A stretch of DNA of 32,256 nucleotides from the NCBI RefSeq assembly GCF_014859555.1, contig NZ_JACUTY010000019.1, positions 1 through 32,256 of the forward strand, written 5' to 3'. Shown here piece by piece: positions 1 through 7,179 of this stretch (position 1 is the stretch's first letter; each line of letters begins with the position of its first letter). Under the pieces are notes generated by a model. The model was given only the letters and a program-made list of their open reading frames with translations. It was not told the DNA's origin and did no database searches. Both the position numbers and the translations under genes were made by a program. The stretch comes from Thiomicrospira sp. Its GTDB lineage: Bacteria > Pseudomonadota > Gammaproteobacteria > Thiomicrospirales > Thiomicrospiraceae.

Positions 1-332
1 TGATGCGGGCTGGGCATGATGTTTCTTACGATTCATCATAGGAGTGGTATGTATCGCTAGCCCTGTATGTCAACATAATGTTGCCACGTTCCGAGGCAAT
101 AAGGGTTCTATCGCGGCTATGTTCACTTAGCTCACACCTTTAAGTGTTTATTTTCGGATTTATTTTTTCATTCTACACGCGTTTTATTAAAAACAAAATC
201 AATAATTTAGAGTGAATTTTAGTGTGTATTTTAGAGAGAAATATCGGATTTATTTTCGGATATGATCATCCCAGTCTAAACAACACAATGACATCTACAG
301 AGATAATCTAGTGCCGCTTAACTAGGCCTGGT
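1..332. other. AT-rich intergenic region, no secure gene
   Basis: No convincing complete gene is seen. A minus-strand reading frame with tandem ATGs at 39 and 36 (MMNRKKHHAQPA) runs off the left edge; it has no clear ribosome site, so it is only a possible partial gene. A TAGAAT box on the minus strand (170-175) could be its -10 element. The 13-base word TCGGATTTATTTT occurs at 154-166 and again at 244-256. A one-mismatch copy of the window's iterated palindrome sits at 321-332, immediately after the stop codon of the next gene. Confidence 0.5.
321..332. repeat. Iterated palindrome, near-copy after FAD oxidoreductase gene
   Basis: ACTAGGCCTGGT differs from the core at one base and abuts the stop codon of the minus-strand oxidoreductase gene. 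Confidence 0.75.
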
Positions 333-1958
333 TTAAACAAGTTGTTTCGCTTTGTGATCTTCGTTCATCACTAAAGCGATGGCTTCTGCCACTCGGATGC
401 CGTCAATGGCGGCGGACATAATGCCACCTGCATAGCCGGCGCCTTCTCCGGCGGGGTACAAGCCTTGGGTGTTGATGCTTTGGTAATCGTCACCGCGCTT
501 AATCGACACGGGTGATGAAGTGCGGGTTTCAACCCCGGTGAGCATCGCCTCTTTTAACGCAAACCCGCTGATTTTTTTATTGAATGCCGGGATCGCTTCC
601 TGAATGGCTTCGCGGCAATAATCCGGCAAAATTTGCGTTAAGTCGGTGAGTTTTACGCCGGGTTTATAGGAAGGCTCAATACAGCCTAAGCTGGCGGAAG
701 ATTGACCCGCTAAATAATCGCCGACTAGCTGAGCGGGGGCGTCGTAGTTTTCGCCACCCAATACATAAGCCGCGCTTTCCAATTGACGTTGTAATTCTAT
801 GCCCGCTAACGGACTGTCGCTTGGAAAATCACTCGGGTCAATCCCAACGACAATCGCGCTGTTGGCGTTACGTTCATTGCGTGAATATTGGCTCATACCA
901 TTGGTGACCACACGATGTTCTTCTGAAGTGGCGGCCACCACGGTTCCACCCGGGCACATGCAAAAACTGTACACCGAGCGTCCGTTTTTGCAATGATGCA
1001 CTAGCTTATAATCGGCGGCGCCTAAAAGCGGATGGCCGGCATTTTTACCAAACAACACCTCATCAATCGTTGACTGACTATGCTCAATGCGGAACCCAAT
1101 CGAAAAGGGTTTGGCTTCAATGTACACGCCTTTTTTATGCAGCATTTCAAAGGTATCACGCGCACTGTGTCCGGTCGCTAAGGCAATGTAGCGTGATCTG
1201 ATCTGCTGACCGTCGGCCAAGGTCACCCCGCTAATTTGACCATTTTCAATCTGCAGGTCATCCACCCGAGCGCTAAAGCGAATTTCGCCGCCCAGTTCAA
1301 TGATTTTAGCGCGCATTTTTTCAACCATTCCCACCAATCTAAAGGTGCCAATATGGGGTTTACTCACGTACAAAATTTCTTCTGGTGCGCCTGCCGCCAC
1401 AAAATCATGCATGACTTTACGGCCATAATGCTTTTTGTCGTTTATCTGTGTCCAGAGTTTGCCATCCGAAAAGGTGCCGGCACCGCCTTCTCCAAACTGC
1501 ACGTTCGACTCGGTATTTAAGGTTCGGTTGCGCCAAAATCCAAAGGTGTCTTTGGTACGTTCGCGCACTTCTTTACCCCGGTCTAACACGATCGGTTTGT
1601 AGCCCATTTCGGCCAATACTAAAGCAATAAAAATTCCGCAAGGCCCAAAGCCGACCACCACCGGACGTTCGGTTAAATCGGCCGGTGCTAGAGCCACGTA
1701 TTTATAGCGCATGTCAGGCGTGAGGCGGACATTCTGATTTTGGCTGTGTTGTTGTAGCAACTCGGCCTCGTTCTGCACGTTTAGATCGAGCGTGTAGAGC
1801 AGGCTAATATTGTTTTTACTTCGGGCATCAAAACCACGTCTAAAAACCGTAGTTTCGATAAGTTGTGTTTTAGTGATGCCAAGTGTGGCTAAAATAGCCT
1901 GTTCCAGCTCAGCTTCATTATGATTTAAAGGCAGTTTTACATTGGTGATACGAATCAT
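333..1958 (-). CDS. FAD-dependent oxidoreductase (COG2509-like)
   Basis: A 541-residue soluble protein. An N-terminal domain of about 95 residues carries the RRGFDAR segment typical of the uncharacterised FAD-dependent dehydrogenases of COG2509. A Rossmann dinucleotide-binding motif (VVVGFGPCGIF) follows at about residues 101-111, then the acidic end of the second strand (IVLDRG). A C-terminal segment with GEGAGYAGGI at about 505 completes the FAD site. The family is widespread but its substrate is unknown. The ATG at 1958 is preceded by only a weak GGAT. The gene diverges from the ferredoxin gene across 173 bp, so shared regulation or electron transfer between them is possible but inferred from position only. 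Confidence 0.85.
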   Translation of the reverse strand: MIRITNVKLPLNHNEAELEQAILATLGITKTQLIETTVFRRGFDARSKNNISLLYTLDLNVQNEAELLQQHSQNQNVRLTPDMRYKYVALAPADLTERPVVVGFGPCGIFIALVLAEMGYKPIVLDRGKEVRERTKDTFGFWRNRTLNTESNVQFGEGGAGTFSDGKLWTQINDKKHYGRKVMHDFVAAGAPEEILYVSKPHIGTFRLVGMVEKMRAKIIELGGEIRFSARVDDLQIENGQISGVTLADGQQIRSRYIALATGHSARDTFEMLHKKGVYIEAKPFSIGFRIEHSQSTIDEVLFGKNAGHPLLGAADYKLVHHCKNGRSVYSFCMCPGGTVVAATSEEHRVVTNGMSQYSRNERNANSAIVVGIDPSDFPSDSPLAGIELQRQLESAAYVLGGENYDAPAQLVGDYLAGQSSASLGCIEPSYKPGVKLTDLTQILPDYCREAIQEAIPAFNKKISGFALKEAMLTGVETRTSSPVSIKRGDDYQSINTQGLYPAGEGAGYAGGIMSAAIDGIRVAEAIALVMNEDHKAKQLV

Positions 1959-2131
1959 GGGATATCCAAAAATAGGCGTGCGTTAAACACATTTAACCTT
2001 AAATATGGCTAATACACGCTTGCAATTAGCGAAACTTTGAGTAGTCTACTGGCAGACAAAAATGATATTTTAAATCCGAAAGTTTATCAGAAGCGGCCAC
2101 ACAATGGCTTATAAAATGGCTCAGAAAGAAT

Positions 2132-2458
2132 ATGGCATTTGTAGTAACTGAAAATTGTATTAAATGTAAATACACCGATTGCGTGGCCGTTTGTCCTGTG
2201 GATGCGTTTCACGAGGGGCCTAACTTTTTGGTGATTAATGCCGATGTTTGCATCGACTGTGATTTATGTACGCCTGAATGTCCGGCGCAAGCGATTTTTC
2301 AAGAGGACGCCTTACCCGAAGGCATGCAACATTACCGTGAACTCAACTATGACCTAGCGAAAATTTGGCCGGTCATTAGCCAAGTCATCCCCGCGCCAGC
2401 CGACGCCGATGAATGGGATGGCGTCGCCAACAAAGAACAGTTGTTAGTTATTGAATAA
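2132..2458 (+). CDS. fdxA: Seven-iron ferredoxin, FdxA type
   Basis: A 108-residue cytoplasmic electron carrier predicted to bind one [3Fe-4S] and one [4Fe-4S] cluster. By alignment with Azotobacter ferredoxin I, Cys9, Cys17 and Cys50 would hold the 3Fe cluster. Cys21, Cys40, Cys43 and Cys46 would hold the 4Fe cluster, with Cys12 as the extra free cysteine. The first motif (CIKCKYTDC then VCPVD) and the second (CIDCDLC then ECP) are intact. The C-terminal tail of about 55 residues is the length expected of this family. The start is the ATG after AGAAAG. The gene stands alone and convergent with the next one; a palindrome lies 18 bases after its stop. Confidence 0.93.
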   Translation: MAFVVTENCIKCKYTDCVAVCPVDAFHEGPNFLVINADVCIDCDLCTPECPAQAIFQEDALPEGMQHYRELNYDLAKIWPVISQVIPAPADADEWDGVANKEQLLVIE

Positions 2459-2475
2459 CTCACTCAAAGCCTAGC

Positions 2476-2487
2476 ACCAGGCCTGGT
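2476..2487. repeat. Iterated palindrome ACCAGGCCTGGT, copy in convergent spacer
   Basis: A perfect 12-base core, symmetric over 14 bases (2475-2488). It lies between the stop of the ferredoxin gene and the stop of the facing membrane-protein gene, an end-of-gene position shared with four other copies. Confidence 0.9.
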
Positions 2488-2507
2488 GGTTTCAGGCGAG
2501 TAGGGTT

Positions 2508-3143
2508 TTAGTCTCTTACATCTAATTTTGCATGACTGGGTGGGCGTGCATAAAACGCATTGTCGCGCTGCATTTGGGCTGGGGTGAGTTTAAATAAGCT
2601 CCAGGCATAAAACCACCAAGCAATCGTTTCATAAAATTCTTCATAGAACATACCATGCACAGATTGAATCCACTCTCGGTCATAAGCGCCGCCGAGCATT
2701 AAGAAAAACAAGACAAGCATTAAGCGTGCAAAATGGTAAGTGTTTAATAATTGCATGGCCGCTGACCAGGCAAAACGCAGGTTTATAACACTATAGATAA
2801 TGTAAGGTATAAACATGGCAAGCGTGATAATGAGCGAGCCATTTGGACTGCCTATCCATATAAGCCAACTGGGTGCGTCGGTTCCTCTTACATCAAATTC
2901 GCGTACAAAAAAGCCGATGGTTAACAGAATAAAACCAACGCCAATATAGCGAAGTGATTTATTGGAGGCTTGTTTTGTTATAAACACAGCCGACACCAAT
3001 GCGGCCACTAACATGACTAATTGGATATTTTCAAGCAGCCCATTTTCTTCGGCTACGGCCATTCCCGCGGTGCTGTAGGTCATGGCTAAACCAATAAAAA
3101 GCGTAAAAGTAACAACGCTGTACACTATATTTTGATAATTCAT
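2508..3143 (-). CDS. Integral membrane protein of unknown function
   Basis: A 211-residue protein with about five to six hydrophobic segments (near residues 6-26, 38-56, 66-82, 95-118, 136-152 and 165-178). An acidic loop follows the first helix (AEENGLLENIQ), and FFVREFDVRG follows the third. EEFYETIAWWFY near residue 169 is probably functional, since charged residues border membrane segments. This resembles small uncharacterised membrane proteins with a glutamate-rich first loop followed by an F-x-R-E motif, but no function is assigned. The ATG at 3143 has a weak GGA nine bases upstream. A strong hairpin (3170-3198) lies in its upstream region. Confidence 0.75.
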   Translation of the reverse strand: MNYQNIVYSVVTFTLFIGLAMTYSTAGMAVAEENGLLENIQLVMLVAALVSAVFITKQASNKSLRYIGVGFILLTIGFFVREFDVRGTDAPSWLIWIGSPNGSLIITLAMFIPYIIYSVINLRFAWSAAMQLLNTYHFARLMLVLFFLMLGGAYDREWIQSVHGMFYEEFYETIAWWFYAWSLFKLTPAQMQRDNAFYARPPSHAKLDVRD

Positions 3144-3169
3144 CTAGTTAATCCAAAAATTTAAACCAA

Positions 3170-3198
3170 ACAAAAAGGACCGTAAAGGTCCTTTTTGT
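3170..3198. terminator. Strong hairpin with T-rich arm (terminator or attenuator)
   Basis: Perfect 12-base arms (3170-3181 and 3187-3198; core AAAAAGGACC / GGTCCTTTTT) enclose a five-base loop. The stem ends in T runs on both strands. It lies upstream of both flanking genes, not downstream of either. That fits an attenuator in the leader of the minus-strand membrane-protein gene, or the end of an unannotated small transcript, better than a plain operon terminator. Confidence 0.6.
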
Positions 3199-3379
3199 CA
3201 AAAATATTGCATGTATCTTACGGTTTTGTTGCAACTTCTTCAAGCTTAGGTTGAACTCAAACCAAGCATGGAAGGGGGGGGAGCTTTAATATCAAATGGT
3301 GGGTGCAACTCAAGTCCAAATAATCAACATTAAACCGCTTAACTAGGCGGGTCAGGTCTTGTGTGTTTCAATCTTCCCC

Positions 3380-3472
3380 ATGTTAAACTTAATTCAATGG
3401 TGGTTGTTTTGGGTGTTGTTGGCTGATCGTAAATGGTGGGCTGAGGTAGAAAAACAGTATCTAGCAAAATAA
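3380..3472 (+). CDS. Possible 30-residue membrane peptide upstream of mrpE
   Basis: An ATG-to-TAA frame encoding 30 residues: a tryptophan-rich hydrophobic first half (LIQWWLFWVLL) then a charged tail (DRKWWAEVEKQYLAK). It ends 16 bases before the mrpE start, so it could be a leader peptide or microprotein of that operon. It lacks a clear ribosome-binding site and no homologue is recognised, so it may be chance. Confidence 0.25.
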   Translation: MLNLIQWWLFWVLLADRKWWAEVEKQYLAK

Positions 3473-3488
3473 AAACAGGGTTAAAACG

Positions 3489-3968
3489 ATGCATCAACAA
3501 TGGAGTCAGTTTTTATTATTAGTGTTAGGTTTAGGCCTGAGCTGGTGGGCATTAACCGAAGGCGACCACCAGGCCTGGTGGTTTGGTGCGACCGTAGTGA
3601 TTGCGTTGGCTGTTTGGTTGGTTAAACAAGGCGCACGTATCCATTTACGTTGGTTGCGATTGCCTGGTTTTGTTTTGTTTTTTGTATCGCAATCTTGGCA
3701 GGGCGGTTGGGATGTGGCGAAGCGGGCGTTGTTTAATCCGCGCGGATTTGAGTCCGGTTATCTCGATTATTCATTAAAGCTCGCGCCGGGCTGGCAGCGG
3801 GATACTTGGCTGGCGATGGTGGGGCTGTTTCCTGGCACCTTGTCGGTGGCGATTCAGGGCGATCAAGCCAGGGTTCATGTTTTGGATTTAGCCATGTCGG
3901 TTGCACCAGGCCTGGTGGCGTTGGAGCAATATTTAATGTCACTTACACCAAACGAGGCGCGGTTATGA
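3489..3968 (+). CDS. mrpE: Mrp/Mbh antiporter subunit E (MnhE family)
   Basis: A 159-residue membrane protein of the MnhE/MbhA family, a small subunit of multi-subunit cation/proton antiporters. Two hydrophobic helices fill the first 65 residues. A soluble tail with the family hallmarks follows: an F-N-P-R segment near 82, a G-L-F-P-G-T motif near 113 and a V-H-V-L-D strand. An AGGG ribosome site lies eight bases before the ATG. It opens an eight-gene operon in the archaeal Mbh order, and its stop overlaps mrpF as ATGA. Two iterated palindromes lie inside the gene, encoding HQAWW near residue 27 and PGLV near residue 140. Confidence 0.9.
   Translation: MHQQWSQFLLLVLGLGLSWWALTEGDHQAWWFGATVVIALAVWLVKQGARIHLRWLRLPGFVLFFVSQSWQGGWDVAKRALFNPRGFESGYLDYSLKLAPGWQRDTWLAMVGLFPGTLSVAIQGDQARVHVLDLAMSVAPGLVALEQYLMSLTPNEARL
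3568..3579. repeat. Iterated palindrome, copy in mrpE (HQAWW frame)
   Basis: A perfect core within an 18-base perfect palindrome (3565-3582), read in frame as His-Gln-Ala-Trp-Trp between the two transmembrane segments of MrpE. Confidence 0.95.
3905..3916. repeat. Iterated palindrome, second copy in mrpE (PGLV frame)
   Basis: A perfect core with 14-base symmetry (3904-3917), 337 bases from the previous copy and read in a different frame (Pro-Gly-Leu-Val). Confidence 0.95.
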
Positions 3969-4225
3969 GCTGGTTTTATCAGGCGGCGGCGCTGGTGTTG
4001 CTGGTGAGTATGCTGCTGAGTTTGTTTCGGGTGGCACGCGGGCCGAGTTATGCGGATCGTATGCTGGCGGCGCAATTAATTGGTACCAGCGGGGTGGCCT
4101 TGCTTTTGTTATTAGCGGCGGCGTTTGAGCAGAGTGCATTGCGTGATGTGGCGTTAGTGTTTGCGCTGTTGGCGGCGGTGAGTGGCATTGCGTTTACGCG
4201 TGTAGCTAAATCGGTAAAGGAATAG
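3965..4225 (+). CDS. mrpF: Mrp/Mbh antiporter subunit F
   Basis: An 86-residue MnhF/MbhB-family membrane protein with three hydrophobic helices. The conserved R-G-P-S-Y-A-D-R-M segment follows the first helix (residues 25-33), the signature of the family. The start is the ATG at 3965 overlapping the mrpE stop as ATGA. The open frame extends upstream as far as 3806, but that part is out of frame with mrpE and reads as glycine- and serine-rich nonsense. Role: a small membrane subunit needed for assembly of the antiporter complex (family knowledge). Confidence 0.92.
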   Translation: MSWFYQAAALVLLVSMLLSLFRVARGPSYADRMLAAQLIGTSGVALLLLLAAAFEQSALRDVALVFALLAAVSGIAFTRVAKSVKE

Positions 4226-4229
4226 GGTT

Positions 4230-4553
4230 ATGGCCGAAGCGATGGGTCTTATTTTAAATGGTCTCAGCCTGCTGTTGATTGGCTTGGGTTTGGCGTTTTT
4301 TATGGCGGGCACCTTGGGTGTGTTGCGTTTTAGCACACCGTTAAACCGACTGCACGCGGTGACCAAAGCCGATAATTTAGGTTTAGGTTTGGTGGTGGCT
4401 GGTTTGATTCTGCAGGCGGGTTCTTGGGCTTTGGTGTTTAAATATTTGATTATCTGGGCGCTGGTGTTGCTGAGCGCGGCGGCGGTGAGCCATTTAATCG
4501 GCCAGCGTGCTTATCAGCAAACCCGCCAAACTGAGTCGGGTGAGACGCCATAA
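4230..4553 (+). CDS. mrpG: Mrp/Mbh antiporter subunit G
   Basis: A 107-residue MnhG/MbhC-family protein with three transmembrane segments. The diagnostic run is G-V-L-R-F followed by R-L-H-A-V-T-K-A-D near residues 31-47, close to the family pattern RLHAxTKAD. AAGGAATAGGG upstream supplies the ribosome site. Its TAA is immediately followed by the ATG of the next gene with no spacer, so translation is probably coupled. Confidence 0.92.
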   Translation: MAEAMGLILNGLSLLLIGLGLAFFMAGTLGVLRFSTPLNRLHAVTKADNLGLGLVVAGLILQAGSWALVFKYLIIWALVLLSAAAVSHLIGQRAYQQTRQTESGETP

Positions 4554-5486
4554 ATGCTGGTTTTTGACGGGTTATTGGCGTTGTTGATTTTAGGCTTGGC
4601 CTGGCGTGCTACCAGCAGCCGTGACTTATTTGAATCCATTGTGGTGTTTATTGCGCTCGGTTTAATGATTGCGCTCGCTTGGGTAAGGTTGTCTGCGCCA
4701 GATGCCGCGTTAGCCGAAGCGGCGATCGGTTCAGGTCTGGCTGGGGCGTTATTATTAGCGACCTGGTCACGCATTGAGCCGCAAACCGATGATCGTGTTC
4801 GGGCCTTTTCTTGGTCATGGGCGTTGGTGTTTAGTGGTTTAGCGGTGGGGTTGTTATTGGCGTTCGCACAGATTCCGGCGGATGGCCAAGGCATGATGGA
4901 TGAGGTTCAAGCCCATATTCCACAAGCGGGCGTGGCGCATCCGGTGACGGCGGTGTTGTTGAATTTTCGGGCTTGGGATACCGCGTTAGAGCTGGCGGTT
5001 CTGGCTTGGGCGTGGTTTGCGCAACAAGCCCTTAATCGTGATCATACGCCACGTTATCAAGCCTTAGATGGCGAGGTGTTGCAAACCTTTGCCAAGTGGT
5101 TAACGCCGTTGGTTTTGCTGGTGGGGGCTTATTTATTATGGCGCGGGGCCACCGAGCCCGGCGGCGCATTTCAGGCGGGGGCGGTGTTAGCCGCCGGCCT
5201 GGTGATTTATAGCTTAGCCTATCAGCATCCTTGGCGCGCAGGCCGTTTAAACGATTGGGTTTGGCGTTTAAGTTGGGTCGGTGGTTTTTGGTTATTTGTA
5301 ATGATTGGTTTAGTCGGATTGGCGATGGGGGTTGGCTTTATGGGTTATCCGCCGGCACAGGCGGGTGGCTTGATTTTATTGATTGAAATCTGTGCCACTT
5401 TATCCATCGCGTTTTTACTGGCGGCCATGTTTAGCGGGCATCGAGACACTGAAACCCTGGCTTCAAAATCAAATAAGGAGTCTTAA
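4554..5486 (+). CDS. Fused MrpA C-terminal/MrpB-like subunit (MbhD-E-F equivalent)
   Basis: A 310-residue membrane protein joining parts that are separate subunits in Mbh complexes. Residues 1-80 are a DUF4040/MbhD-like unit with A-W-V-R-L-S-A-P-D-A and A-E-A-A-I-G-S-G-L. Residues about 135-165 match the MbhE-like segment (V-L-L-N-F-R-A-W-D-T). Residues about 177-295 are an MnhB domain (L-T-P-L-V-L-L-V-G-A-Y then G-A-T-E-P-G-G-A-F-Q-A-G). In classical seven-gene Mrp systems these follow a large NuoL-like MrpA N-terminus, which is absent here. It starts directly at the mrpG stop and shares one base with mrpC. Confidence 0.85.
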   Translation: MLVFDGLLALLILGLAWRATSSRDLFESIVVFIALGLMIALAWVRLSAPDAALAEAAIGSGLAGALLLATWSRIEPQTDDRVRAFSWSWALVFSGLAVGLLLAFAQIPADGQGMMDEVQAHIPQAGVAHPVTAVLLNFRAWDTALELAVLAWAWFAQQALNRDHTPRYQALDGEVLQTFAKWLTPLVLLVGAYLLWRGATEPGGAFQAGAVLAAGLVIYSLAYQHPWRAGRLNDWVWRLSWVGGFWLFVMIGLVGLAMGVGFMGYPPAQAGGLILLIEICATLSIAFLLAAMFSGHRDTETLASKSNKES

Positions 5487-5791
5487 TGCTGATCAGCTCG
5501 TTTGAAATTTACCTGTTTTGTGCGGCGGGTCTGATGTTGATTGGCTTGTATGCGGTGGCCCGTCGACCGCATTTATTACACAAACTGTTAGGTTTAAATG
5601 TGATCGGCAGCGGCGTGTTTATGCTGCTGCTGACCTTGGCATCGCGTGCGCAGCCCGCCGATGCGGTGCCGAAAGCGTTGGTGTTGACCGGGATTGTAGT
5701 GGCCATCAGCGCCACCGCCTTGGGTTTATCTTTAATGCAGCGTTTAGCCGCCCAAAGCGGGCGCGCTGAACTGGATGAGGATGCCCAATGA
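5486..5791 (+). CDS. mrpC: Mrp/Mbh antiporter subunit C (NuoK-like)
   Basis: A 101-residue MnhC protein, homologous to NuoK of complex I, with three transmembrane helices. The family motif D-A-V-P-K-A-L-V-L-T-G-I-V at about residues 58-70 introduces the third helix. GGAG upstream is the ribosome site. The ATG overlaps the preceding TAA by one base and the stop overlaps mrpD as ATGA, so the whole cluster is translationally chained. Confidence 0.92.
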   Translation: MLISSFEIYLFCAAGLMLIGLYAVARRPHLLHKLLGLNVIGSGVFMLLLTLASRAQPADAVPKALVLTGIVVAISATALGLSLMQRLAAQSGRAELDEDAQ

Positions 5792-7179
5792 GTTGGATGT
5801 TGCCTGCGCTTGTGCTTTGGCCATTATTGGCCGCGACCCTAGGGGTGTTACATCAAAAACACGCACGCCATTGGGGGTTAGTCGGTGCGTTGGGCACTGC
5901 CGTTTTGGGTGTGGCGGTGATGGGCTTAGAAACATCGAGCTGGACGTTGGGTGGCTGGGCCTTGCCTTTAGGCATTGGCTGGCGGCTTGATCAGCTTGCG
6001 CAATGGATGTTGCTGATTGGCGCTATTGTAGGCCTGTTTGTGAGTGTCTATGCTTGGTTGGATCACACCTTGCCAAGGGCGTTTTGGTGGTTATGGTTGG
6101 GTGCTTGGGGGGCGATGAATGCGCTGTTTTTATCGGCCGATGTGTTTAATATCTACGTCACGCTCGAATTATTAGGCATCAGTGCGGTGGCTTTGGTGGC
6201 GATTTCGAACAAGGCGGGCGCGACTCAAGCCGCGATGCGTTATTTGTTAGTGAGTTTGTTGGGTTCCATGTTGTTTTTATTGGGGGTGGCGTTGCTTTAT
6301 GGCGAATACGCCAGCTTGGATATGGTGTATTTAGCTCAGCAGATGCAAAGCGGGCCGGTGATGTTTTTAGCGCTCGCAGCGATGACGGTCGGCTTAATGG
6401 CCAAAACTGCGTTGTTTCCTTTACACGCTTGGTTGCCGCTCGCACACGGACGTGCGCATGCGGCGGTGAGCGCGATTCTTTCGGCCTTGGTGATTAAGGC
6501 ATCTTTTTATCTGTTAATCAGACTTTGGCTAGAGGTGTTTGCGCCACTGGATTTAAGTCTGGCTTTTTGGTTTTGGGCGTTATTAGGCAGTTTGGCGGTG
6601 TTATGGGGCGCGACCCAGGCGCTGGTTACGCCTTCGTTAAAACAGTTGGTGGCTTGGTCGACCGTAGCACAGGTTGGTTATTTGGCGATTGGGTTGGCTT
6701 TAATGATCGACGCCCAAGCGCAATTTAGTTGGGCGTGGGGTTTGGTGGGGCTGATTTTGGCGCACGCTTTGGCCAAGTCGGCGATGTTTTTGGCGGTGGG
6801 TAATATTCAACAGCGCGCGGGGCATGATAATTTGCAGCAATTGGGTTATGTGTTGCGTACCGAACGCAAAACGTTGTTTGCGTTCGGTCTAGCCGGTGTG
6901 AGTTTGGCGGGTTTGCCGATTAGTGCCGGATTTTTGGCTAAATGGTGGTTATTAGAATTAAGTTTTGACCACCAGGCCTGGTGGTTATTCGGGGTGCTGA
7001 TTTTGGGCAGTTTAATGACCGCGGGTTATGTGTTAAGAGTGTTAAATTTGGCGCTGACCAATCAGGCCCAGACGCAAAGCCTGCAAGCTATCCCTGCCGG
7101 ACGTGAATGGCTGGTTTTGATACTCGCGAGTTTAGCGATTGTGAGTGGTTTAAGTGCGCAAAGTTTATGGGGAGGTTAA
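5788..7179 (+). CDS. mrpD: Mrp antiporter subunit D, first copy (NuoN/NuoL-like)
   Basis: A 463-residue proton-conducting membrane subunit of the Proton_antipo_M family with about 13-14 helices. Key charges are present: a helix-5 glutamate in V-T-L-E-L-L-G, a helix-7 lysine in L-M-A-K-T-A-L-F-P-L-H-A-W-L-P, and a helix-8 lysine in A-L-V-I-K-A-S. This is the first of three consecutive D-like subunits. An iterated palindrome near its 3' end encodes DHQAWW in a short loop between late helices. Gene ends abut or overlap both neighbours. Confidence 0.9.
   Translation: MSWMLPALVLWPLLAATLGVLHQKHARHWGLVGALGTAVLGVAVMGLETSSWTLGGWALPLGIGWRLDQLAQWMLLIGAIVGLFVSVYAWLDHTLPRAFWWLWLGAWGAMNALFLSADVFNIYVTLELLGISAVALVAISNKAGATQAAMRYLLVSLLGSMLFLLGVALLYGEYASLDMVYLAQQMQSGPVMFLALAAMTVGLMAKTALFPLHAWLPLAHGRAHAAVSAILSALVIKASFYLLIRLWLEVFAPLDLSLAFWFWALLGSLAVLWGATQALVTPSLKQLVAWSTVAQVGYLAIGLALMIDAQAQFSWAWGLVGLILAHALAKSAMFLAVGNIQQRAGHDNLQQLGYVLRTERKTLFAFGLAGVSLAGLPISAGFLAKWWLLELSFDHQAWWLFGVLILGSLMTAGYVLRVLNLALTNQAQTQSLQAIPAGREWLVLILASLAIVSGLSAQSLWGG
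6971..6982. repeat. Iterated palindrome, copy in first mrpD (HQAWW frame)
   Basis: A perfect core within an 18-base perfect palindrome (6968-6985), identical over that length to the first copy in mrpE although the proteins are unrelated. Confidence 0.95.

Larger units (their letters stand above)
3144..3488. other. Divergent intergenic region upstream of mrp operon
   Basis: 345 bases without an established gene, between divergent transcription units. It holds the 12-bp-stem hairpin (3170-3198), a run of eight G at 3274-3281, and the 14-base word CCGCTTAACTAGGC (3335-3348), also found at 314-327. A short open frame lies at 3380-3472. No promoter with good -35 and -10 elements was recognised. 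Confidence 0.6.

Noticed and set aside
799-1630. Plus-strand open frames inside the FAD oxidoreductase gene
   Set aside because: They are shadows of the minus-strand gene, without ribosome sites or recognisable domains.
3806-3964. Upstream extension of the mrpF frame
   Set aside because: It overlaps mrpE in another frame and reads as low-complexity nonsense; the ATGA overlap at 3965 gives the family start.
5191-5215. CCGGCCTGGT in the MrpAB gene as another iterated palindrome
   Set aside because: It lacks the left half-site; similar fragments (16290, 20551, 28646) are also only half matches and were not counted.
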